The position numbers and the translations under genes were made by a program. The notes beneath the pieces are model-generated. The model was given only the letters and a program-made list of their open reading frames with translations. It made no database searches and was not told the DNA's origin. DNA of 64,000 bases from a virus. This document shows, in pieces, positions 1 through 10,200 of this stretch. The DNA is taken from positions 1 through 64,000 of IMG/VR virus record IMGVR_UViG_3300021962_007022. One strand, given 5' to 3'. Numbering within the stretch: the stretch's first letter is position 1; the number at the start of each line of letters is the position of its first letter.

Positions 1-6
1 ACCAGT

Positions 7-1293
7 CTATGTTGCGGTCTGGGCAATATAGCCGCTTTGTGTGTTTGAAGGCGGAGGAGTTATTGTTAGACCATAGGTACCAGCTCTAAGAGTTATTGGC
101 TGGGATCTCTTCTGGTCCATGATTGTGTTATCAGGAGATCTTAATGTAGCTACTACTGTAACAACAGCCTTCTTAAATCCAAATCCACTAACATCTTTAT
201 CGTGATATAAACTAATTCTTTCAACTTTAGTTGATGTGTTTGATGACAGTGTTTGTTGGGTAACTGTATCACCAGTTGTCTCAAGGGTGAATGTGATTGT
301 GCCTTGGGCATAGTCTGGAGCAATTGAATTATGTACTGCTGTAATATCAATTGTAGAATATTGGCTCGCAGAATTTGAGAATTGATTATTTGATAATGCA
401 GCTGGAGTAAGAGAGGTAATCTGTCTATCAATAAACTGTGCTTTAATGTCAATGGTAGATGTATTAGATGCAACTACCTTACCATTATTAATCATCTCAG
501 AAAGTAGAGAATACACTACAGCATTTGTTGATGGTTTTGGAGCTGATACACCAAAAGATATGCTATCGCCAATTCCTGGAAAAACACCATCAAAGGTAAA
601 TGTTGGAGTTATCTCTCCAGTACCTGACAAATATTTTGGTGTGAATCTATATGTTGTGCCTGTTAATGAAGCATTAGATGTTGCTGTAACTGTCACAAAT
701 GCTGTCTGGGCCACAACGCCAGTAGCATTAATAATAAATGCTGGTGTGGCTATAACTTGGAAAGCTGTATTAACAGCATTAACAGTTAATAAGATATTTT
801 TAGTACATGTGTTGATTGTATGACCACTAACAGTCATTACACCCGTCACTGTTAGGTTGGCAACTTTAGTACCACTAGCTGAGGCTAGTTTAATAACAGC
901 AGTTTTACTATTAGTTTTTGTTACTGTTATGTCGCTTGCTGTTACATCAGATGATCCATTATCAATACTATATGTCCATGTTAATAATGGATCAAACATG
1001 TCGCTGTTTGCTTGAAGAGTAAGTTCTGCTGTTATAGGTGTACCTACAACTGCAATACCACCTTGAGTGTTTGTGGTAGATGTTGTATAGATTTCTGAGA
1101 AGCCAATTTTATTGCTCAGATCACTAAAGAGAATTTCACTACCAGCGACTGTTTTAGCGGCTGAGCCAGCAAGGTGTCTTACTGAGTTATTAGCACCAAT
1201 ATCCTGTTGCCCCTGTACATAGCTGGCAGGATTAATTTCATCCGATACATCGGAGACATCTAGGGCATTTGCTGGTACTTGTGGGGTGGTCAT
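7..1293 (-). CDS. Putative virion surface protein, Ig-like folds (unassigned)
   Basis: 428 aa, complete: the TAG stop lies at the left edge of the window. I do not recognise a named family. The sequence is Thr/Ser/Val-rich with repeated short beta-strand stretches and very few charged residues, which suggests several Ig-like or fibre beta domains. It is the last gene of the leftward tail-fibre module, and a T4-type late promoter about 31 nt upstream supports a late structural role. The ATG at 1293 follows a GGG-containing leader. It could be a fibre, whisker or capsid decoration protein; the sequence does not decide this. Confidence 0.6.
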   Translation of the reverse strand: MTTPQVPANALDVSDVSDEINPASYVQGQQDIGANNSVRHLAGSAAKTVAGSEILFSDLSNKIGFSEIYTTSTTNTQGGIAVVGTPITAELTLQANSDMFDPLLTWTYSIDNGSSDVTASDITVTKTNSKTAVIKLASASGTKVANLTVTGVMTVSGHTINTCTKNILLTVNAVNTAFQVIATPAFIINATGVVAQTAFVTVTATSNASLTGTTYRFTPKYLSGTGEITPTFTFDGVFPGIGDSISFGVSAPKPSTNAVVYSLLSEMINNGKVVASNTSTIDIKAQFIDRQITSLTPAALSNNQFSNSASQYSTIDITAVHNSIAPDYAQGTITFTLETTGDTVTQQTLSSNTSTKVERISLYHDKDVSGFGFKKAVVTVVATLRSPDNTIMDQKRSQPITLRAGTYGLTITPPPSNTQSGYIAQTAT

Positions 1294-1304
1294 TTCAAAC
1301 CCTA

Positions 1305-1338
1305 TAAAAAAAGGCTACGTATCTATTTATACGTAGCC
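1305..1338 (-). terminator. Rho-independent terminator (leftward)
   Basis: A 9-bp perfect stem (ggctacgta at 1313-1321 with tacgtagcc at 1330-1338) is followed, reading leftward, by a run of seven T. It lies just after the 78-aa gene and would end the leftward fibre transcript. Its loop contains a late promoter for the next gene. Confidence 0.85.
1324..1331 (-). promoter_or_regulatory. T4-type late promoter TATAAATA
   Basis: An exact match to the T4 late -10 element TATAAATA on the minus strand, ending 30 nt before the ATG of the 428-aa gene. It sits in the loop and inner stem of the terminator hairpin, so upstream transcription stops where new late transcription starts. Confidence 0.75.
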
Positions 1339-1356
1339 CCAGTTGAGATTTGAAGC

Positions 1357-1593
1357 TTACTTTTGTTCTTGTTTTGGCGCCTGCTGAGCAGGCTTTTGAC
1401 TTCTAATCGCTTCAATCTGCTTCTTCAAGTTTTGTATTGTATTTTCTTGTTCTTGTATTTGTTGTTCTAATTTCTTAATATTTTCGTTTGCTATTTCTAG
1501 CTGCGATTTCTGTACTATATTTAAACTTGAAGCTTCTATCCACGCATTTCTATAATTATTGAATACTTTTTCAACTAAGTCATTATTTTCCAT
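1357..1593 (-). CDS. Small coiled-coil protein (unassigned)
   Basis: 78 aa, highly charged. Residues of about 30-65 form a clear coiled coil (IKKLEQQIQEQENTIQNLKK) followed by a Gln/Pro-rich tail. The start is supported by AAGAGG about 5 nt upstream of the ATG at 1593. It lies between the 662-aa fibre protein and a terminator, so it is expressed with the tail-fibre genes. Similar short coiled-coil proteins accompany fibre genes in T4-like phages, but I cannot name a function. A fibre chaperone or connector is possible. Confidence 0.65.
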   Translation of the reverse strand: MENNDLVEKVFNNYRNAWIEASSLNIVQKSQLEIANENIKKLEQQIQEQENTIQNLKKQIEAIRSQKPAQQAPKQEQK

Positions 1594-1602
1594 TTAAACC
1601 TC

Positions 1603-3591
1603 TTAGAATGTGCCTCCATCCAAATCAGCAAATACTGGGTAGCCAGTTGAGTTTGCTTGGAGAACTTGGCCATCTGTGCCAGCTGCTGTCACACCTAGTG
1701 GGCCAGCTGTATTGCCATATAGGATACCTCTGGCTGTTACAGTTGATAGACCTGTACCACCTGAACCAACTGCTAGAGCAGTCGATAGTGTTAAACTATT
1801 GGCAGTAATATTGACATTAACTGTTGAGTTAGCAGTAATTGTTACTGCTAGACTATTAGATATTAATGCGCCTGACTGTAGCCATGCATTCAAGTCTGCT
1901 AGAGCAAACGTTGGATCAGCAACGTTGACTGTGAGTACGCCACTTAGATCCTGGGTTAAACCCTTGAATAGGTAGTACTCATCTACTGATGCATCTCTGA
2001 ATAGACCAGTGTGAAGTTCCTGGCCACCAGTGAAGTAGTGACCAACAAAACCAATATCAACTAGGTCTGATGTATCGTTATTAGCAGCTAGTTGGATTAG
2101 TGGGTCAGAAATAACAACTGACTGGACATTTGTAGTAACAAGATTGCCTGTTACTGTCAAGTCGCCGTAGATTGCAACATCATGCTCAAAGTAACCATAA
2201 TCAGCATGGACATTACCAGTATGAACTTCAGACCAATATAGAGAGTTGTTACCTAAGCTATATGTTAGGTTGGCTGATGGAATAATATGAGTATTAACTT
2301 TACCGATAAATGATACAACATCAGTTGTGGCATTACCTAGCTTTGTATTACCTTGAACTTCTAGGTCGCCACTTACTGTTAGGTTAGCTACTGCTAATGT
2401 GCCAGTTGAGACAGCTGTAGAGTTAATAACAGTGTTGACAGTTGAGTTACCAATTGACAATATTGCTGTTGACAATACAACATTTGAGCCAACTGATACG
2501 GATGTGCCAACCTCGACTGTACCTGTAACATTAGCAAAGCCAGTAATTGTTGTATTACCAAGACTTGCTAGTGATGCATTTACAGATGTTGAATTGATTA
2601 CTGTATTAACAGTACTATTACCAACCGTTAGTACTGCAGTAACTGTTGTATTGCCAAGAGATGCTGTGTTAGCAACTGTCAATACGCCATTTACTGTTAC
2701 ATCACTTCTTGCTGTAATTGCACCACCAACATTTGCTGTCGATGTTACGTTGATAAAGCCAGCAATCTCTGTATTACCAGATGTTACAGATCCATCGACG
2801 CTGATCGATGTTGAATTGATAACAGTGTTAACAGTTGAGTTACCAACGATGATTGTATTGCCATCGATAACTAGATCTGGACCGATGGAAATCTGAGTGC
2901 CACGTAGAGCAATATTACCAGCTTGGATTGTCGTATTGACAGTGCTGTTGCCAATAAAGATTGCGCTTGTGTTGACTGTTACATTTGAACCAACTGTAAT
3001 TTGTCCAGCAACTGCAGCAGAGTTTGTTGCAAGAGCTGTTGAGTTAACAACTGTGTTTACTGTAGAGTTGCCAACTGTTAAACTTGAATTTACGATTACA
3101 TTATCTGGCAACGATACTGTAATATCTTGAGATGTAAATGTTACATTAACTTGGCCTGTTGTACCACTTATTGAATGGTTTTCCCATTGGCCAGCAGTAT
3201 TGTCGTAGACTAATAGTTGGTTATTAGCAGCAGATGTAATTGTAACATCTGTTAGGGAATCCAAACTTGATACAGGCGAGTCCCAATATACACCACCTGT
3301 TGAATTTGCAGAAAGAACTTGACCAGCTGTACCCAGCGCACCATTTGCTGTGATGAATGTTGAAACTAGATTGGCAACAATTACCTTATCGATGCCGCTT
3401 GTCGCATTCGCAACGAGAGCTTGATTTGCTGTAAGGATACCAGGATTATGGGTACCACCGATAGGGATTACAGCTGAGCTGTTACCTATGAATAGTTTAC
3501 CTGATAAGTACGAAAACGCTAGCTCGCCTTCGTTCAGTGTTGTTGGTGCCGCTGTCGCCGCACTTCTTTTAATTTTAATTAGATTTGCCAT
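1603..3591 (-). CDS. Tail-fibre-like protein with NSTVNTVINST repeats
   Basis: 662 aa. The N-terminus (MANLIKIKRSAATAAPTTL, then GELAFSYLSGKLFIG) is the conserved opening of many fibre-like proteins in aquatic T4-like phages. The body contains many copies of a unit around GNSTVNTVINST, about 25-60 residues apart, which suggests a beta-helical or triple-stranded shaft. The C-terminus has GTDGQVLQANSTG and ends in DGGTF. Its ATG shares bases with the stop of the upstream 94-aa gene (TGATGG), so the two are translationally coupled. Probable role: host-contact fibre or its shaft; the receptor cannot be read from sequence. Confidence 0.8.
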   Translation of the reverse strand: MANLIKIKRSAATAAPTTLNEGELAFSYLSGKLFIGNSSAVIPIGGTHNPGILTANQALVANATSGIDKVIVANLVSTFITANGALGTAGQVLSANSTGGVYWDSPVSSLDSLTDVTITSAANNQLLVYDNTAGQWENHSISGTTGQVNVTFTSQDITVSLPDNVIVNSSLTVGNSTVNTVVNSTALATNSAAVAGQITVGSNVTVNTSAIFIGNSTVNTTIQAGNIALRGTQISIGPDLVIDGNTIIVGNSTVNTVINSTSISVDGSVTSGNTEIAGFINVTSTANVGGAITARSDVTVNGVLTVANTASLGNTTVTAVLTVGNSTVNTVINSTSVNASLASLGNTTITGFANVTGTVEVGTSVSVGSNVVLSTAILSIGNSTVNTVINSTAVSTGTLAVANLTVSGDLEVQGNTKLGNATTDVVSFIGKVNTHIIPSANLTYSLGNNSLYWSEVHTGNVHADYGYFEHDVAIYGDLTVTGNLVTTNVQSVVISDPLIQLAANNDTSDLVDIGFVGHYFTGGQELHTGLFRDASVDEYYLFKGLTQDLSGVLTVNVADPTFALADLNAWLQSGALISNSLAVTITANSTVNVNITANSLTLSTALAVGSGGTGLSTVTARGILYGNTAGPLGVTAAGTDGQVLQANSTGYPVFADLDGGTF

Positions 3592-3875
3592 CAGAATGTT
3601 CCCCCGTCAAGAGTTATTGACGTATTGCTTAAAGCCTTTACTTCGTATTTGTCATTAGAAGCATTATATACGACAATATCACCATTAGCAGGTGAACCTT
3701 CTGTCACATCAAGTAACTCATCAAACCTACCAACACCACCGCCAGCAGTTGTGGATGCTATCAGACTAACAGGGTTTACCTTATTAGTTTGCTGTAGTCC
3801 TCCACTAACATTTTTGACTGTTACAGCAGCCGCTAATTTATTTTGGTTTACTGTAACTTTACTTAAAATAGCCAT
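3591..3875 (-). CDS. Small virion-associated protein ending in DGGTF
   Basis: 94 aa. The central part (GRFDELLDVTEGSPANGDIV, then VVYNASNDKYEVKAL) resembles the short LxDV-NGDxLVYN-KWxP segment found in aquatic T4-like phage fibre proteins. The C-terminus LDGGTF is the same as that of the adjacent 662-aa fibre. The stop overlaps the start of that gene. A TATAAATA motif lies only 3 nt upstream of the ATG, too close for ordinary use unless translation starts on a leaderless mRNA. Likely a fibre-module component. Confidence 0.65.
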   Translation of the reverse strand: MAILSKVTVNQNKLAAAVTVKNVSGGLQQTNKVNPVSLIASTTAGGGVGRFDELLDVTEGSPANGDIVVYNASNDKYEVKALSNTSITLDGGTF

Positions 3876-3878
3876 TTC

Positions 3879-3886
3879 TATTTATA
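3879..3886 (-). promoter_or_regulatory. TATAAATA late-promoter match
   Basis: Exact TATAAATA on the minus strand, 3 nt from the ATG of the 94-aa gene and inside the gap after the 108-aa gene. The spacing puts the expected start point inside the start codon, so this is either incidental or serves the downstream 662-aa gene. Confidence 0.35.
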
Positions 3887-3889
3887 TTT

Positions 3890-4216
3890 TTATCGAGTTA
3901 CGTTTGGTGTTACAGTTACTATACCTTCAATCAACCTTGAAATTTGATTGCTTGCATCCGTAACCTCGAGATCATAAACATAGCGACCAGATGTTAAATT
4001 AGCTGTTTGGTTAGCTGTTAACCCAAGAGTAATAACACCATTTGATGTCATATTGACTGAAAAGCTTACAGAGTTAGAGGACGTGAAATGCTTCCTCATC
4101 TGAGCAGCACCAGAATACGTAGAAAAGTTAATCGTGTTACCATTTTCATCGTTGAAAGTAACAGAGGTTTGGAATGTTGAACCTTGGTCGACGACCAAAT
4201 TAACTTTTGTGGCCAT
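3890..4216 (-). CDS. Conserved small virion structural protein
   Basis: 108 aa with the pattern LVVDQGSTFQTSVTFNDENG, then YSGAAQMRKHFTS and GRYVYDLEV, ending in a beta-rich tail. This matches the general type of a small structural protein repeatedly found beside fibre and baseplate genes in marine T4-like phages. It is compact, all-beta in appearance and has no signal peptide. It is separated by 1 nt from the S74 fibre gene upstream, so it belongs to the same operon. The exact place in the virion is not known to me. Confidence 0.7.
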   Translation of the reverse strand: MATKVNLVVDQGSTFQTSVTFNDENGNTINFSTYSGAAQMRKHFTSSNSVSFSVNMTSNGVITLGLTANQTANLTSGRYVYDLEVTDASNQISRLIEGIVTVTPNVTR

Positions 4217-4217
4217 T

Positions 4218-5342
4218 TTACCTACTACTACTGCGGTATTTGTCTTCTAGCTCAGCTTCTACTATATTAAGTCTATAGCTGAGTTCCTTAATGGCTTCAA
4301 TTAGCACAGGAACAAGTTTACTATAATCTACAGCTTTGAAACCATCTTCTCTGAGCATAACAGCTTGTGGGAATACCTTTTCCACTTCTTGGGCAATCAA
4401 GCCAATGTCCTTATCAGGCTTTGGTCCAACATTTTCTAGCTTTTCAATAGCTTCTTTGTCCCAAGTAAACTCTACACCATTTAGCCATCTAACTTTTTCT
4501 AGCGCGTCATCAATTCTAACAACATCTTTCTTTAATCTTTGGTCTGATGTATAGAATGCTGAAATATCACCAGTTGCGTAAACTGCACCTTGAACATGCA
4601 ATGGAGCCTGTGGGTTTGTAACACCACCAACACCAATTCTAGCTGCTGTGTTTGAAACAAATAGCGAGGATGTAGTGCCACCAAAGTTTGTATTGGCATT
4701 AACTCTTACCTGGCCACTTGCAGCATTAGCTGTTACGGTGCCAAGTGTTAGAGCATCAATCTCTTGTGAAACAAGGTGTGTTAATCTTGTTCTTACAAAC
4801 TTGCTGGCAGATGAATCGTAAGCAATAACATCATATGTTGTGTTAGTTGCTGTTGTATAAGGACCAAGGTTTGATGTTAGTACAAACTCATCTGGATCTA
4901 GATCCGTGCCCTTTACTTCTAGGTTTGCAATTAACACATAACCTGTTGAGTTGGCCTTTAGCCAACCAGTATTAGAGGAGTATGTTGTTGATCTATCAAC
5001 AAATCTTAGTTTAGAAGTAGTGTCAATAATAATATTGCCCTTGACACTCAAATCGCCCACTGTATAAAACTTGAAAGCTGATTTGAGTTCTAGATTAGCT
5101 TCAATACCAACATTAGCACCAGTAACATTAGATGTGAGCGTGTTACCAATCAAAATTGTGTTGGCGGCAAACTTACCCCATAGTTTAGAATTGAAATTAG
5201 CAGTAGCATTACCTGTAACACCTTCAGAGGTATTTGCAGTGATAACAGCATTACTAATTGTTTGTGCCATCTGATTAGTGATGGCAACCCAACTAGCAAA
5301 TGTATCTGAATTTGCATCAATTGAATTAATTATTACTGACAT
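4218..5342 (-). CDS. Tail fibre with C-terminal S74 intramolecular chaperone
   Basis: 374 aa. The N-terminal two thirds are Asn/Thr/Ser-rich fibre sequence. From about residue 265 it carries a peptidase S74 (endosialidase-type) chaperone domain: SDQRLKKD holds the Ser-Lys dyad of the self-cleavage site, followed by VEFTWDKEA, DIGLIAQEVEKVFPQAV, VDYSKLVPVLIEAIKEL and a coiled coil. In this family the domain trimerises the fibre and is then released by autoproteolysis. The gene overlaps the end of the small coiled-coil gene upstream by about 10 nt. The fibre may bind host glycans or proteins; specificity cannot be inferred. Confidence 0.9.
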   Translation of the reverse strand: MSVIINSIDANSDTFASWVAITNQMAQTISNAVITANTSEGVTGNATANFNSKLWGKFAANTILIGNTLTSNVTGANVGIEANLELKSAFKFYTVGDLSVKGNIIIDTTSKLRFVDRSTTYSSNTGWLKANSTGYVLIANLEVKGTDLDPDEFVLTSNLGPYTTATNTTYDVIAYDSSASKFVRTRLTHLVSQEIDALTLGTVTANAASGQVRVNANTNFGGTTSSLFVSNTAARIGVGGVTNPQAPLHVQGAVYATGDISAFYTSDQRLKKDVVRIDDALEKVRWLNGVEFTWDKEAIEKLENVGPKPDKDIGLIAQEVEKVFPQAVMLREDGFKAVDYSKLVPVLIEAIKELSYRLNIVEAELEDKYRSSSR

Positions 5343-5542
5343 TTTCTTTCCTCAAGGACTGCTTGGAGAAGTGCTTTTAGTTCTGCCACTTCACTTTGTA
5401 GGTCCTGTATCTTTTTGTTCTGCTTCTTTCTAAGTTTATAATCTCTTAACTTAGCTGTATTAGTATTTAACACAGCATTTGTTTCTATGTCTCTTATATA
5501 GTCAGGATTTTCTTGGACTCTGTAAATTACTTCTCTTTCCAT
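5333..5542 (-). CDS. Small conserved structural-module protein with coiled coil
   Basis: 69 aa from the ATG at 5542, which overlaps the end of the 569-aa gene region tightly; a further upstream start is a poorer choice. The sequence shows YIRDIETNAVLNTNTAKLRD, a motif common to small proteins of T4-like aquatic phages encoded beside DUF4815 structural genes, and then a Lys-rich coiled coil (IQDLQSEVAELKALLQAVLE). It probably helps assemble or link a virion component. No enzyme motif is visible. Confidence 0.7.
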   Translation of the reverse strand: MEREVIYRVQENPDYIRDIETNAVLNTNTAKLRDYKLRKKQNKKIQDLQSEVAELKALLQAVLEERKCQ

Positions 5543-5543
5543 A

Positions 5544-7253
5544 TTACATCTGTAGAGCAATAACTCTCAAATCGTTAACCTTTGGATAAATGTGTTCTAA
5601 ACCAGTATCAGAAGTCAATACTAATTTAACAGCAAACTTCTTGATAACTTTATTATAACCACTGCCACCATATAATGGACCACCAGTTACGCCGCCTGTG
5701 GAGTTGGCACCAAGATATGATACAGGTACTGTGTTGCTTGACTGAAATGCAGCTAATGCATTACCAGCAAGGGTTGCGCTTGTGGCAAATGAGTAAACAT
5801 ATTCTAGATACTCTTCTGGAGCATTAGTGTTTCTAACAGTAGCTGGATTCTCATACGTCATCTTAGACCAGACCTTTGTATCAAATGGTTCTGGATCTGT
5901 ATCGCTCCATACCTTTGTATAGACATGAATCTCTGTATTAGCTGGCTTATTGGCGGTAATAAAGATTCTTAGATCTTCTGCTTCCTGCTCATCTTCTAGT
6001 GTGATAACCTTAGAAATATATTTTGAATCAGCTCCGCCGCCATCCTTATGTTCATTTGTGGTATTGGCATTAATAACATTACGTAATAAAATAACATTGT
6101 TGCGAGTTAAATCAATTGCTGGAGAAATATAATCATTATCGGAGCTAATAGCTGCTTCAATAATAATAGAAGAATTTGAACACTGCTTACCAGATGGAGT
6201 CACACCTGTTCTAAATTCATTCGTTGCATCTCTTTCGTCTGTCTCGCCAAGCCAATATCTTGTTCTATCTCTAAATTCTAATTCTGTATTATTATCAATT
6301 AGTTTATTATCATCTTGAACATACTTTGTTCCATTATACTTTGCGCCCTTATATGTAAGTGTAACACCAGTAAATGGAATCTTGTTTATGGCTAGTTTTG
6401 GTACAATTGCATGATAAGCAAATTTAGTTAAACCATTATTTGCTGTACTGTCAATTCTTGCTACGCCTAGCATACCAGAGTTATTAGATGATGGATTTCC
6501 TTCTTCACCAGTTCTTACAAATACAATATCTGTGTTGGCTGTGAAGTTACCTGAAGAGTTCTTGACATATAGTAGGTTATTAACTGTGTCTAGTTTAGTT
6601 ACTACAGCATTTGCAGATGTATTAACATATGCATTAGACCAAGCATAAACGTGGTCTCCTGCCCTAATATCAATTGCACCTGTAATATTAGAAAGATTAT
6701 AGAATGAAATTATTTCCGTATTATTATTTCTTAATGCTGCAGTACCACTTGTAGCAGTAAATTTAGCTCTATAAAGATTAAATTTGATATCTTGATTAAT
6801 TAAATCAGCATACTTTTGTTTATTACCTGCAAAATAAGCTGTCTCAACAACTGGGTTTGAACCAATTGGCTTATCAGTAGCTAGGTCTCTTCTTCCTAGC
6901 TCACCAACCCAAACCTCATAGTCAGGAGAGTTGCCAATAGCCTTAATACCAAATGCATATGTTTCCCCAGCATTTAGATAAACAAGTTGAGGGAAAACAA
7001 ATTGGGTTTCAGATGATCCATCTGTTGATATAGCAACATTTTCTGTGTCAACTGTTACGAGAGAGTTTGGAATAATCTTATCCTGATCAGGTAGGTTATT
7101 TGTAACCTGCATCAAGAATGCTTGTACACCCAATGAATCAGATTTCTTTTTAAAGAACAAACCAAGCTTTGAAACATAAACACCAGGGACTCCTGGTGGA
7201 GCTGTCACTCTAAATGTTTGCGAAAGACTCGTGTATTTTATTGCGTCTGTCAT
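5544..7253 (-). CDS. Virion structural protein paired with DUF4815 protein
   Basis: 569 aa, beta-rich, no signal peptide. The N-terminus (AIKYTSLSQTFRVTAPPGVPG, then VYVSKLGLFFKKK) resembles a galactose-binding-like or carbohydrate-module fold seen within DUF4815-type virion proteins. It lies 10 nt downstream of the 1945-aa DUF4815 gene, and I infer that it is a separate subunit of the same appendage or baseplate-associated structure. The C-terminus (YPKVNDLRVIALQM) is compact. Function beyond structural is not resolved. Confidence 0.7.
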   Translation of the reverse strand: MTDAIKYTSLSQTFRVTAPPGVPGVYVSKLGLFFKKKSDSLGVQAFLMQVTNNLPDQDKIIPNSLVTVDTENVAISTDGSSETQFVFPQLVYLNAGETYAFGIKAIGNSPDYEVWVGELGRRDLATDKPIGSNPVVETAYFAGNKQKYADLINQDIKFNLYRAKFTATSGTAALRNNNTEIISFYNLSNITGAIDIRAGDHVYAWSNAYVNTSANAVVTKLDTVNNLLYVKNSSGNFTANTDIVFVRTGEEGNPSSNNSGMLGVARIDSTANNGLTKFAYHAIVPKLAINKIPFTGVTLTYKGAKYNGTKYVQDDNKLIDNNTELEFRDRTRYWLGETDERDATNEFRTGVTPSGKQCSNSSIIIEAAISSDNDYISPAIDLTRNNVILLRNVINANTTNEHKDGGGADSKYISKVITLEDEQEAEDLRIFITANKPANTEIHVYTKVWSDTDPEPFDTKVWSKMTYENPATVRNTNAPEEYLEYVYSFATSATLAGNALAAFQSSNTVPVSYLGANSTGGVTGGPLYGGSGYNKVIKKFAVKLVLTSDTGLEHIYPKVNDLRVIALQM

Positions 7254-7263
7254 TTTCTATTCC

Positions 7264-10200
7264 TTACTTCTTAAACTTCATATATTTTTCATATTCATAA
7301 CGTGGTCCACCACCGCCACCGCCGACACCACCACCGCCACTTGTTCCACCTGGAGTACCTGTACGTGGTGGCTCTCGTACTGGAACAGCAGATGTTGTCT
7401 TCAATGTAAAGTGCTGGGATGTGTTACCAATTGAGTTTGCATAACCATTTGATAGGTAGAAATCAGCCTTGACAAGTACAATTGTCTCTGAGTCAGGGCC
7501 TGTATTTGAGTATAATGTAATAGAGTCATTTGCACATCTTGGCGAGTCAGTTGGTGTTGAATTAAACACAACACCTGGTACTAGCGTCAATACTGCTCCA
7601 GTACCACCAGAAGTATTACCATTGGTGCTATTGGCTGGAGCTGTAGTGTTTGCAATTTGTACTCTAATCTGTTCAGGTGGCTTGAAGCCTGTACCTGGCG
7701 TTACGCCAGTTGCGTTGTAAGATACAATAGCGATATCTGGACTTACTAGGTAGTTAAGATTTGTAGTAAAGTTTAGAGTTGTGCCACCGCCGGTCACTTG
7801 ATAATCAACACCTGGTGATTGTACTAGCCCATTGACTGTTACAAGAATACTTGTATTTGTACTTGAAGTAGATAGTGTGAAATTATTAAACAGAGTACTA
7901 TTGGCAGTAAATGTTTCCTGTGTTGCAGGTGTACCATCTGTGAAGTTACCACGTGATGCCAATTCAATGTACTTAATGCTACCAGTATCATCTGTGAAGA
8001 TTGTAGCATAGGCATCAACCTGACCATTAGAGAATCTAATTGTGTCATTGTTTGAGTATCCACTGCCACCTGACTCAACATAAACTTGAGTTAGGTTAGC
8101 TTCTGTGAATGTTCTTAATGATGTGGCTGATACAGGTGTTACAGTCCAACCAATGTAGCCTTGATAATCTACAGATGGCTTAGCAATAACTCTAACAACT
8201 GTATTTGTACCTAGGGACACACCTGCATCATATGTCAAGCTCAAGTAAGGTAAATTTAGCCCTGTGAAGCTTGGTAGATATGCATCTGTGCTCCAGCTTG
8301 CATAGCTATATGGATCAGAAATCTGATTGATCTCAGAGGCAACAAATGTTAGTTCAACGTTTGGTACAGCTGGTGGTGTCGCTGGTGGATCAACAATTAG
8401 CGGTGGTGGAATCAACTTAGTTAATCTAATCTGCTGACTATTACTCTTCTTGACATTAGCAGAGTCTGTAATTGTTAGTGTTACAAGAACATCTAGTACT
8501 GCTCTATCAGTAGTAAATGGAATTGTGTGTGGACCAACTCCTGTTAGAGTTGTATTAACATTTAGGATTCCAATTTCTGGGAAATCACCGGTATTAAAAT
8601 TCCACTCATATGCAGTAATGCTTCCGTTCTTAACGAAGCTGTCATCTGTAAATGTTAGAGTAAACACGCCATTACTAATATAACCATTTGCATCACGAGC
8701 GGCAACAACAGTTGTATTACCTGTATATGTAAATCTTGCAAATGCCTCTGGTAAGGTAATAACTGTATTTGTTGAGTTATTACTTGGAGGTGGCAAGCCT
8801 GTGTTGGCAGGAGTGTTTGCATCTGGTGGTGGAGGTACAGGAGGATCAACAATAATAGGTGGCTGCTGTAGTGCAATATCTACTGTAAAGTATGCATCAG
8901 CATAAGATTCATCAATACCACGATTTAGGGTGTTTCTGTTTCTGATTGTTAGCTTATGTGTACCTGATCTTAATGCAAGAGCTGGTACAATAAACTTACC
9001 AATCATTTCCCCACGTGAGTCTGTTTCTAAAATAGTACCCCATGGTGTTGATCTTGTAACAAACGTCTCATCACCAGCGTTTGGTGTTCCACTTAGCTCA
9101 CCAAGAGCTGCATACTCTGAATTGTTGTTATCGTTAATAAACAAATAGTGTATTGTATTTGGCTTTAGACCAACTGCCTTGAAGGCATAGACTCTTTCCT
9201 TTGAAAGATAGACAATACCAGTCTGTACTTTCTCACCACTCTGGGTTGTTACAGATTTATTTGTTTCAATTGTTATTGAGGTAGCATTTCTTGCATCATT
9301 TGGTCCAGACTTAATGTTATAGTCGTCATTATTTTGAATACCTTCTCTCCACCAACCGTACTGTGTTGTACCAGGTGTGACAGAGGCCATTGAACTATAG
9401 GCTTGGGCAATCTTAGATGTACTACCGACTGAAGCTGGTCTTGCCAAGAACTCAACATCATTTCTTACTGTTGGTCTGACATCAATTGTGCCTCTAAAGG
9501 CAATTGGCGTACCTGATACATTAACAGGATCAGATGCATGTGGCTGATCAATATACACTTCATGAACATATGGCAACGTAATCATGTTACCTGTTATCTG
9601 AACATTACCATATGAATCCTGGTTTGTATCAAATTCCATTTCAATGACTTGTGGCTCAAACAATGGTCGTAATAAGCCATTTTGTTCGTCAATAGCAATC
9701 TTGTAATCTGGGTCTTCTGTTCTACCAAATGCGTGACTATTGAATGGATCAACAAAGAATCCATTTTGGAATCTTTGATCACCATTTTGGTCGGCAATCA
9801 TTGTTGATAGAGCAATGCTTTCTAGCATATTGAGAGTTGTATAGTATTCTAATCTTTCAATTCTCTTTTCGAGAACTGAAATATCTCTCATTGTAAAGCG
9901 CTTGTTTGTTAGAATATCAATTAGAATGTTGCTTTCTGGTCTGACTACTAATGACTTCTCTGTATCAGAAAGAGATGGATAGGCAGGAACTGTTACTTCA
10001 GCTACGTTTAGTACATCCGGCAACATTGGTGACAATCTTGGATTGATACCAGGTAAGCCTTCCTCGACTTTAAACACACCCTCTGGTGTAAGAACCAATC
10101 TATCCTTTCTGCCAAGATAGTATGTGAAGTTTGTTGTTAATGTCGAACCAGGATATGGAGTATATGTGGTTGTGTTTGAATTGAATGTATTTGTTGCAGG

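Noticed and set aside
446-823. Plus-strand open frames opposite the fibre and structural genes (for example 446-823, 2399-2896, 16550-16849, 18734-19132).
   Set aside because: They mirror Thr/Asn/Val-rich genes on the minus strand, lack ribosome binding sites and have Val-rich translations that come from the complementary codons.
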